This document shows positions 1-6,256 of a DNA stretch of 7,529 bases, piece by piece; the stretch's first letter is position 1; every line of letters starts with the position of its first letter. The position numbers and the translations under genes are program-made. A model generated the notes under the pieces. The model ran no database searches. It saw only the letters and a list, made by a program, of their open reading frames with translations, and was not told the DNA's origin. The stretch is from Pseudomonadota bacterium (GTDB taxonomy: Bacteria; Pseudomonadota; Alphaproteobacteria; Rhizobiales; Hyphomicrobiaceae), in contig JAKAML010000059.1 of the NCBI GenBank assembly GCA_021812845.1, positions 1 to 7,529 on the forward strand, written 5' to 3'.

Positions 1-305
1 GGTCGTGGTCGAAGACTGCTTGTGACGCAACAAGAGACATAGTGACTGTGAATTCGTCTCGCAGCTTCCAGCCTGATTCCGACCGTCCCTTGAGCTTGGC
101 ACCTATTGTGGAATAGGCTCCCGGTCCCGGAATAGCGAAGCAAGCGATTCCTGTTACAGGCTCCCAACGTGAACAGTGATAAACCCATAGCCTAGAATAG
201 CCCGACTTGAGGGTCCAGAGGATCTTACTTTCATCCGACACCTGCTCATCATGCTTTTTGTTGGCAGAATGCGCCGCGCTCCGCACCAAGTCGAGGGATA
301 GCAGC
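1..305. other. Non-coding region upstream of the TIR-TIR gene
   Basis: No convincing gene is visible in this stretch, which is clearly less GC-rich than the DNA right of about 1150. It contains a perfect 6-bp inverted repeat, CCTATT/AATAGG, at 102-107 and 112-117 around a 4-base loop. GGAATAG is repeated at 110-116 and 129-135, and AGGCTCCC at 115-122 and 158-165. A candidate promoter lies at 170-198. One frame is open from base 3 to a TAG at 114-116 (37 codons) and could be the tail of an upstream gene, but nothing in it is recognisable. The rest shows nothing I can name. Confidence 0.5.
170..198 (+). promoter_or_regulatory. Candidate sigma-70 promoter for the TIR-TIR gene
   Basis: A -35-like TGAACA (170-175, 4 of 6 to TTGACA) is followed after exactly 17 bases by a -10-like TAGAAT (193-198, 5 of 6 to TATAAT). 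Transcription would begin near 205, giving an untranslated leader of about 100 bases before the ATG at 306. This also argues against the in-frame TTG at 207 as the start, because it would have no room for a ribosome binding site. Assigned by eye only. Confidence 0.4.
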
Positions 306-1037
306 ATGAGTTCCGAACACCACGCTTGGATCTTCGTTTCTCACGCCAGCGATGACATTGTCCGTGTCAGAGAGGTCCGTAACTATCTCGAGAATAAAGG
401 TGCTTCACCGCTTCTCTTTCACTTGCGCGCACTCGCAGACCCTGAGGAGTTCTGGCCTCTGATCGAGCGGGAGATTTCGGCGCGGAACTTCTTCCTCTAC
501 TGCCAAAGCGCAGTCGCCGAAGATCGCGAGTGGGTTCGCCGTGAACGCGCTGCAGTCGAAGCATCGCGGAAAGAGCGCCCAATTCGAATCGACAGCATTC
601 GAGTGGACGACACTGAGCTCGACGTTGCCAAGCTTGACGCCTTCTTAGCAAAGACGCGCGTTTTTCCCTCGTATACGCGTGCAGATCAGGAAACAATTCT
701 GCCATTCTTGAATGCGATGGAGCGCGGCGGCTTTCAAGTCTTCTCACCTCAGAGGGATGTCCCATTAGGCAGCCAGTGGCAGGACATCTTGCGCACCGAG
801 CTGATGGAGGCGGCGCGAAACGGATGGATCGTCGCATTCCTCTCTCAACGGTCGCTGCAGAGCCAATGGGTGCAGATAGAGATTGAGACGGGGATTGAAA
901 TCGGGGCCAAATTCATCCCTGTCGCGATTGAGAACATAGACTTGCCCTCGGCTCTGGCTCACATCCGATATTTCGATGCCACAGTTGATCCAGCTAGCGC
1001 TCCGGATCGATTGGTCGAGCTAATGTTGCGAAGGTGA
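306..1037 (+). CDS. Tandem TIR-domain protein (TIR-TIR)
   Basis: The 243-residue product is almost entirely two TIR domains. TIR-1 spans about residues 8-98. It opens with a strand and FVSHASDD (10-17), continues with a helix and a PLLF strand (35-38), and ends with W76-x3-E80. TIR-2 spans about 118-212. It opens with VFPSYTRADQE (119-129), has RDVPLGSQWQ (150-159) typical of bacterial TIR_2 domains, and ends with W188-x3-E192. In catalytic TIR domains the glutamate of this motif drives NAD+ cleavage, so both halves look potentially active. No signal peptide, membrane segment, or sensor domain is visible. The ATG at 306 is preferred because GAGGG at 293-297 sits 8 bases upstream; a TTG at 207 would add 33 unconserved residues. 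Codon use is less GC-biased than in hemJ or rho, suggesting acquisition. NAD-depleting defence is a family-based inference, as is the alternative of a signalling or effector role. Confidence 0.88.
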   Translation: MSSEHHAWIFVSHASDDIVRVREVRNYLENKGASPLLFHLRALADPEEFWPLIEREISARNFFLYCQSAVAEDREWVRRERAAVEASRKERPIRIDSIRVDDTELDVAKLDAFLAKTRVFPSYTRADQETILPFLNAMERGGFQVFSPQRDVPLGSQWQDILRTELMEAARNGWIVAFLSQRSLQSQWVQIEIETGIEIGAKFIPVAIENIDLPSALAHIRYFDATVDPASAPDRLVELMLRR

Positions 1038-1080
1038 GTCCACGCTCGCGGAGCCTACCCACTCATTCTCGGCGGTTTAG

Positions 1081-1120
1081 TCCGCATGTCGGCTTCAGTA
1101 CCATTCTCGACACATGCGGA
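1081..1120. repeat. 9-bp perfect inverted repeat after the TIR-TIR gene
   Basis: TCCGCATGT at 1081-1089 and ACATGCGGA at 1112-1120 are exact reverse complements, 22 bases apart. Pairing can continue inward (C1090-G1109, G1091-C1108) if two bases bulge. It lies 43 bases past the TIR-TIR stop codon, where composition begins to change. No T-run follows, so it is not a standard intrinsic terminator. It could still be a 3' end hairpin for the TIR-TIR transcript, an operator, or a remnant of an insertion boundary. Confidence 0.6.
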
Positions 1121-1175
1121 TGAGGTTCTGGATGCACACTCCTGGCCCATCGCCGACGTCCATTCGCTCCCAGCC

Positions 1176-1205
1176 GTTGACCACCCGGCCGCTGCCCCCT
1201 ACACA
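1176..1205 (+). promoter_or_regulatory. Candidate hemJ promoter (possibly leaderless transcript)
   Basis: TTGACC (1177-1182, 5 of 6 to TTGACA; GTTGAC at 1176-1181 also resembles the alphaproteobacterial CTTGAC) is followed after 17 bases by TACACA (1200-1205, 3 of 6 to TATAAT). The predicted start point falls at about 1212, the A of the hemJ ATG, which lacks a Shine-Dalgarno sequence. The -10 element is poor, so this is tentative. Confidence 0.28.
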
Positions 1206-1211
1206 CGCGCC

Positions 1212-1748
1212 ATGAGCGCCGACCTTGCCACCAAGCCCGCATCCTCCCCCGCCCGCCGCGCGGCCGTCGCGCTCGGCGTCACGGTGGCGGCGACGGCGGG
1301 CGCCATCTTCGCGCTCGGCGACGCCGCCTACCTGTGGGTCAAGGCGGTCCATGTCATGGCCATCATCGCCTGGATGGCGGGGATGCTCTACCTGCCGCGG
1401 CTCTTCATCTACCACGCGGAGGCGAAGCCCGGCTCGGAGACGAGCGAGACCTTCAAGGTGATGGAGAGGCGCCTCCTCGAAATCATCATCAACCCGTCGA
1501 TGGTGATCGCCTGGGTGCTCGGGCTGTGGCTCGGCTGGAAGGCGGGATTTTTCTCCGCCGGCTGGTTCCACTTGAAGCTCGTCCTGGCGCTGGCGCTGTC
1601 GGGCGTGCACGGATACCTGTCGGCCTCCGTCCGGCGCTTCCGCGAGGACCGAAACACCGTCTCGACCCGCACCTGGCGGATCCTGAATGAGGTGCCGGCG
1701 CTGCTCATGGCCGGGATCGTCATCCTGGTGATCGTCAAGCCGTTTTGA
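1212..1748 (+). CDS. hemJ: Protoporphyrinogen IX oxidase HemJ
   Basis: HemJ is the inner-membrane enzyme that oxidises protoporphyrinogen IX to protoporphyrin IX, the penultimate step of haem synthesis, in many alphaproteobacteria and cyanobacteria. The 178-residue product has the family core: the first HemJ helix (about 38-66) carries [20 protein letters not shown] with H47 and R63, followed by H68. Further hydrophobic helices lie at about 92-110, 115-136 and 161-176. K122, H133 and the NEVP segment (159-162) also fit. An additional hydrophobic stretch at 17-36 precedes the core. The frame is open from ATG 1086, which would add 42 residues. I chose 1212 because the extension is hydrophilic, longer than usual for HemJ, and partly in junction DNA of lower GC. 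Neither start has a good Shine-Dalgarno sequence. rho follows on the same strand 242 bases later, the usual order in this group. Confidence 0.9.
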   Translation: MSADLATKPASSPARRAAVALGVTVAATAGAIFALGDAAYLWVKAVHVMAIIAWMAGMLYLPRLFIYHAEAKPGSETSETFKVMERRLLEIIINPSMVIAWVLGLWLGWKAGFFSAGWFHLKLVLALALSGVHGYLSASVRRFREDRNTVSTRTWRILNEVPALLMAGIVILVIVKPF

Positions 1749-1783
1749 CGCGGAGAGATCGGCTCGACGCGACGCGCGAAGCG

Positions 1784-1813
1784 CTTCCACTGCCCGAATG
1801 TGTCTGCTATAAG
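1784..1813 (+). promoter_or_regulatory. Candidate rho promoter
   Basis: TATAAG at 1808-1813 matches the -10 consensus at 5 of 6 positions. CTTCCA at 1784-1789, 18 bases upstream (17 if CTATAA at 1807 is used), is a weak -35 (3 of 6). Transcription would start at about 1819-1821, giving rho its own leader of about 170 bases in addition to any read-through from hemJ. Confidence 0.4.
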
Positions 1814-1990
1814 GCTTCCATTCCGAAACGACTCGCGGCCTCTCCGGCCAGAGACGCGGACGCCCGGGACCGACCCCAACGGTCCGGCGATCGACCGCGC
1901 GACGCCCGTCAGCGCGCCCCCCTCCCTCAGAATTTCGCCCGGCAGCCCTCCATCCCGCCTTCTTTTGCCGTGGCCACCCGGAGTCCTTCC
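1814..1990 (+). promoter_or_regulatory. C-rich rho leader, likely rut-like autoregulatory region
   Basis: No gene is supported here. Two hairpins can form early: CTCT/AGAG around CCGGCC (1840-1853) with flanking CGCG arms (1834-1837 and 1855-1858), and CCGG-G-ACCG (1864-1872) against CGGTCCGG (1880-1887). The last part is markedly C-rich and G-poor: 1911-1970 contains about 30 C and 11 G by eye, the type of unstructured C-over-G segment Rho binds. Rho of E. coli represses its own synthesis by terminating in its leader, so an equivalent circuit is plausible. GGAG at 1980-1983, 7 bases before the rho ATG, is the ribosome binding site. Confidence 0.45.
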
Positions 1991-3251
<1,261 letters not shown>

Positions 3252-3256
<5 letters not shown>

Positions 3257-3276
3257 GGGCGGTGCGCCGTCTCACG
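3252..3276 (+). terminator. Hairpin spanning the rho stop codon
   Basis: CGTGAG (3252-3257) pairs perfectly with CTCACG (3271-3276), and CGG (3260-3262) pairs with CCG (3267-3269) around a TGCG loop; G3258-T3270 can wobble-pair and G3259 bulges. The stem includes the TGA stop at 3254-3256. No T-run follows, so it is more likely a 3' end stabiliser or a pause hairpin than a textbook intrinsic terminator. Confidence 0.45.
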
Positions 3277-3287
3277 AAACAACCGAT

Positions 3288-3377
3288 CTCATTCCGGCAT
3301 TCGTTGCCGGGATCCAAAGTTCCTCGAACGCCGAACCAGCGGTCGGATGGATCCCGGAGCCAAGCCCCGGGCTGACG
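3288..3377. repeat. REP/BIME-like inverted repeat pair
   Basis: Two related hairpin arms face each other. The left hairpin is ATTCCGGC (3291-3298) with GCCGGGAT (3306-3313), including one G-T pair and a 7-base loop. The right hairpin is CCCGG (3353-3357) with CCGGG (3367-3371). The arms share a perfect 10-bp inverted repeat, CCGGGATCCA (3307-3316) and TGGATCCCGG (3348-3357). Read on the minus strand, the left arm encodes WIPATNAGM. This is close to the WIPAFAGM string that abundant alphaproteobacterial intergenic palindromes give when mistranslated. It lies between convergent genes, a common position for such elements. No associated transposase is in the window. Confidence 0.65.
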
Positions 3378-3417
3378 GTCGCGTGGGAGAATTGGTGACC
3401 GGGCAAGACGTCGCGTG

Positions 3418-3434
3418 GACGACTCCGAGTCGTC
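3418..3434. repeat. Perfect 17-base palindrome between rho and the minus-strand gene
   Basis: GACGACTC (3418-3425) and GAGTCGTC (3427-3434) are exact reverse complements around one central base. As RNA it would fold with a 6-bp stem and a 5-base loop on either strand. It lies about 105 bases past the 3' end of the minus-strand gene, so it could end that transcript, but no T-run flanks it on either strand. The remaining bases up to 3538 show no gene. Confidence 0.5.
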
Positions 3435-3538
3435 GACGTGCGCTGCTGCTTCTTGGTGCTCTCGGCACTTTTCCAGGCGCCATGAGTAGCCGCGCCCGTG
3501 CCGAGGGTGGTTGGCGGCAAATTCGTCCGGTCCAAGCC

Positions 3539-4474
3539 TCACTCCGCCGGGTGCAGGCGGTCGCCGGGGCCGTGCCCGTGGGTCGGCGGATGCGAATACC
3601 GCACCGGCTCGCCCTTGCCGGGCTCGTAGACGAACGGGAACACGAGCTGCTCGACGTAGGAGCCGCGCGGGAAGTGCGGCACCTCGTCGATGCCGAGGTC
3701 GCCGGCGCCGATCGCCCGCGGTGGCTCGGGATGGAACGTGCCGAGCATCCGGTCCCACAGCGTCGTGAACAGGCCGAAGTTGCAGTCGCCCTCCTTGCCC
3801 CAGTTGACGTGGTGCAAGTGGTGGATCTTGCCGATCGACATCCAGTTGCGGAACGGTCCCAGCTCGTAGTCGACATTCGAGTGCTGCACCACGAGCTGGA
3901 TCGAGACCGCCAGTCCCAGGAGCAGCGCCACCTCGACCGGCATTCCCGCGAGCGCGAGCGGCAACGTGCCGACCACCATGTCGAGGGTCTGGTGCAGCGG
4001 ATGGCGCACGAGCCCGTTGAAGCCGTACATTCGCGGCACGCCATGATGCACGGCGTGAAGCCGCCATAGGATCGGATAGCGGTGGCTCCAGTAGTGGACC
4101 ATCGTGAACGCGAAATCTGCGACCACGATCGCCATCAGCACCTGAACGACGAGCGGCCAGTGCGTCGGCCAGATGCCGTCCCACGGCGTCAGCCACGCGA
4201 TGACGGGCAGCAGCATGACGCCGTTGAGGCTCGACATCTCGTAGACGATCGCGTGCACGGTGTTGGCGCCCTCGTCGCCGTGCGAGTTGTTCCACGCCTG
4301 GTGACAGGGCGAGATGCGCTCCGCCACGAAGGCGAGGCCGACGGCTGCAAAGAGGACGAGGGCGAGCCAGCCGTAGTGCAGACCCGCCGCGACGATGGCG
4401 AGACCCGCCGCGTTCAACCCGAGTACCAACACCGGCGCATACGCGTAGCGCGTCACCGCCCTGAGAACCTGCAT
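3539..4474 (-). CDS. Sterol desaturase / fatty acid hydroxylase family membrane protein
   Basis: The 311-residue product belongs to the integral-membrane di-iron hydroxylase family that includes sterol desaturases, fatty acid hydroxylases and alkylglycerol monooxygenase. Hydrophobic segments lie at about 13-32, 35-51, 84-95, 107-126, 165-196. The metal-ligand histidine set is present: H127-x3-H131, H140-x2-H143-H144, RHPLH with H158 and H161, H198, and KIHHLHH giving H218-x2-H221-H222. D120 seven residues before H127 is also typical. The substrate cannot be told from sequence; a lipid or hopanoid/sterol-like alkyl chain is the family expectation. I start at ATG 4474 because GGAG (complement of 4481-4484) lies 6 bases upstream; an in-frame ATG at 4537 would add 21 unremarkable residues. 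It is convergent to rho and divergent from mnmE, so probably a single-gene unit. Its composition resembles its neighbours. Confidence 0.9.
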   Translation of the reverse strand: MQVLRAVTRYAYAPVLVLGLNAAGLAIVAAGLHYGWLALVLFAAVGLAFVAERISPCHQAWNNSHGDEGANTVHAIVYEMSSLNGVMLLPVIAWLTPWDGIWPTHWPLVVQVLMAIVVADFAFTMVHYWSHRYPILWRLHAVHHGVPRMYGFNGLVRHPLHQTLDMVVGTLPLALAGMPVEVALLLGLAVSIQLVVQHSNVDYELGPFRNWMSIGKIHHLHHVNWGKEGDCNFGLFTTLWDRMLGTFHPEPPRAIGAGDLGIDEVPHFPRGSYVEQLVFPFVYEPGKGEPVRYSHPPTHGHGPGDRLHPAE

Positions 4475-4733
4475 GACCGACTCCGAACTTGGACAGCGGC
4501 ACAGAAACACGCCGCCGGTGATCGTGCCAAGTGACAAGATCGTCGCCTAAGTCATCATGGTAAATCGACTATTTCCAATAGACGCGACCAACACCGATCG
4601 CCGTCGGGATCGATCGGGCCATGGCATCCGGACCGCACGCGACATCCCCGTTCGATCTCGTCGCGTGGACGCGCGGCCGGCTGCAGCCTAGAAGTTCGCC
4701 CGTCGACCCCGCCTCGAACCTCGAGCCAAGACC
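4475..4733. other. Divergent intergenic region
   Basis: This spacer separates the starts of two diverging genes and must hold promoters for both, but I could not find a convincing -35/-10 pair. It contains a small palindrome, CTATT (4569-4573) and AATAG (4577-4581) around TCC. This is the same half-site as in the repeat at 102-117, though such short A/T-rich matches can be chance. A TAG at 4689-4691 is in frame with mnmE and limits how far upstream that gene can start. Confidence 0.4.
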
Positions 4734-6128
4734 GTGTCGCTCACTCCGGCTGCCGGCCCGCCCGCCGATACCATCGTCGCCTTGTCCAGCGCCCCGGGCC
4801 GTGCCGGCATCGCGGTCGTGCGCGCTTCCGGCCCCGGCGCCGGCCAACTGATCGATGCCCTGGCGGCGCCGCGGCCAGCGCCTCGGCGTGCCGCCCTGCG
4901 CAGCATCGGGGAGCCCGGGTCGGATACGCCCATCGACCACGGCATCGTGCTGTTCCTGCCCGGACCTCGGAGTGCAACGGGCGAGGACGTGGCGGAGTTC
5001 CACGTCCATGGTGGTCGCGCGATCGTCTCGGCGCTCCTCGCCGTGGTGTGCGCGAGACCGGGCGTCCGGCTCGCCGAACCGGGCGAGTTCGCCCGCCGCG
5101 CCTTTGCGAACGGCAAGATCGACCTGACCGCGGCCGAAGGGCTGGCCGATCTCGTCGCCGCCGAGACCGAGGGTCAGCGACGACAGGCGCTCCGCCAGGC
5201 TGACGGCGCACTGGCACGGCTCTACGACGGCTGGCGGTCGGCGCTGATCGTGGCCCAGGCCGAGCTCGAGGCGCTGATCGACTTCGCCGACGAGGCCGAC
5301 GTCGGCGACGCGGGGATCGCCGGGGTCCGGGCGACGGTCGCCGGGCTTCGTGACGCGGTCGGCCGCCACCTCGACGACCGCCGCCGCGGAGAGATCCTGC
5401 GCGACGGCTTTCAGGTCGTGCTCGCCGGACCGCCCAATGCCGGGAAATCGAGCCTCTTGAACGCCCTGGCGCGCCGCGACGCGGCGATCGTGTCGGCGGA
5501 GGCCGGAACGACCCGCGATGTCGTCGAGGTCCGCCTCGATCTCGACGGCCTGCCGGTTGTGATCGCCGACACTGCCGGCATCCGCGAGGCCGCGGGCGAG
5601 GTCGAGCGGGAGGGTATCCGGCGCACCCTGGCCCGGGCCCGCAGCGCCGATCTGGTGCTGTGGCTGATCGACGGTGGTGCGTTCTCGGCGCAGGACGGCG
5701 CGGCCGCCGGCTCGACGGGCCCCGATCCGTTGCCCGACGGCGTCGAAGGGCCAGTCGATCGGATCGACGTGAAAACCAAGATCGATCTTCCGCGCGCCCG
5801 CTACGGGCGACCGTCTCGACCTCACGATATCGCGGTCTCGGTGGTCACCGGGGCCGGGATCGATCGCCTGGCCAGGCTGATCGTCGCGCGGGCACGGGCG
5901 CGACTCGGCGACGACGAGGCGCCGGCGCTCAGCCAGGCCCGCCACCGCACGAGCCTCGAAGCCTGCCGTGCGGCGCTCGATCGGTTTCTCGATCCCCGTC
6001 CGCGCGGGCTCGAGCTCGCGGCCGAGGATCTCCGGGCCGCTGCCACGGCGCTCGGCCGCATCACCGGCCGCGTCGACGTCGAGGACGTTCTGGATCAGGT
6101 CTTTGGCCGATTCTGCATAGGAAAATAG
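4734..6128 (+). CDS. mnmE: tRNA uridine-5-carboxymethylaminomethyl modification GTPase MnmE (TrmE)
   Basis: MnmE, with MnmG, installs the aminomethyl-type group at C5 of wobble uridine 34 in certain tRNAs, using a methylene-tetrahydrofolate carbon and GTP hydrolysis. The 464-residue product matches the family in length and order: an N-terminal folate-binding domain (about 12-125, with [14 protein letters not shown] at 12-25), a helical domain, an inserted G domain, and the C-terminal CIGK (461-464). G-domain motifs are G1 GPPNAGKS (232-239), G2 TTR (259-261) and G3 DTAG (279-282). G4 reads TKID (348-351) instead of NKxD. The 33 residues between the LWLID strand and G4 are rich in G, A, D and P and poorly conserved. 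The start is GTG 4734: an in-frame stop lies 15 codons upstream with no ATG or TTG between. The Shine-Dalgarno sequence is weak. Confidence 0.97.
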   Translation: MSLTPAAGPPADTIVALSSAPGRAGIAVVRASGPGAGQLIDALAAPRPAPRRAALRSIGEPGSDTPIDHGIVLFLPGPRSATGEDVAEFHVHGGRAIVSALLAVVCARPGVRLAEPGEFARRAFANGKIDLTAAEGLADLVAAETEGQRRQALRQADGALARLYDGWRSALIVAQAELEALIDFADEADVGDAGIAGVRATVAGLRDAVGRHLDDRRRGEILRDGFQVVLAGPPNAGKSSLLNALARRDAAIVSAEAGTTRDVVEVRLDLDGLPVVIADTAGIREAAGEVEREGIRRTLARARSADLVLWLIDGGAFSAQDGAAAGSTGPDPLPDGVEGPVDRIDVKTKIDLPRARYGRPSRPHDIAVSVVTGAGIDRLARLIVARARARLGDDEAPALSQARHRTSLEACRAALDRFLDPRPRGLELAAEDLRAAATALGRITGRVDVEDVLDQVFGRFCIGK

Positions 6129-6138
6129 CGACTTACGC

Positions 6139-6154
6139 GGTTTCACGTGAAACC
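6139..6154. other. parS centromere-like site (ParB binding)
   Basis: GGTTTCACGTGAAACC is a perfect 16-bp palindrome whose inner 14 bases, GTTTCACGTGAAAC, are identical to the core of the widespread parS consensus TGTTTCACGTGAAACA. Only the outermost base pair differs. parS nucleates the ParB/CTP sliding complex that drives origin segregation and SMC loading. Its position, 11 bases past the mnmE stop and before mnmG, close to where parAB usually lies in alphaproteobacteria, supports the call and places the window near the origin. Confidence 0.9.
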
Positions 6155-6169
6155 CGCGGGCGCCGCGGG
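6153..6169. repeat. GC-rich hairpin adjoining parS
   Basis: CCCGCGG (6153-6159) and CCGCGGG (6163-6169) form a 7-bp perfect stem with a 3-base loop, sharing two bases with the parS palindrome. No T-run follows at once. It may attenuate read-through from mnmE into mnmG or be a by-product of high GC. Further on, CCTTGCCA occurs twice (6175-6182, 6194-6201) before the mnmG start. Confidence 0.45.
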
Positions 6170-6256
6170 CAAGCCCTTGCCAGGCGGACGGAGCCTTGCC
6201 ACAACGGGAACACCAGCGCGCGCCCCGCACGCGCCGCGAGACCCCGAGCAGGACGC

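Noticed and set aside
3..116. Possible tail of an upstream gene (37 codons to TAG at 114)
   Set aside because: No recognisable motif and too short to distinguish from chance; could be revisited with upstream sequence.
1086..1211. 42-codon N-terminal extension of HemJ
   Set aside because: It is hydrophilic, unconserved in appearance, in junction DNA, and makes the protein longer than typical HemJ; it cannot be fully excluded.
1566..1579. parS-like GTTCCACTTGAAGC within hemJ
   Set aside because: Matches only 11 of 14 core bases and is not palindromic; it simply encodes the WFHLK segment of a HemJ helix.
1745..1990. N-terminal extension of Rho by 82 codons
   Set aside because: The extension is proline/arginine-rich and unlike Rho; ATG 1991 has a good ribosome site and gives the family's usual length, and a promoter-like pair lies inside the extension.
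3257..3538. Small hypothetical genes over the repeat region after rho
   Set aside because: Their translations include WIPATNAGM-type strings from palindromic repeats, a well-known source of spurious annotations.
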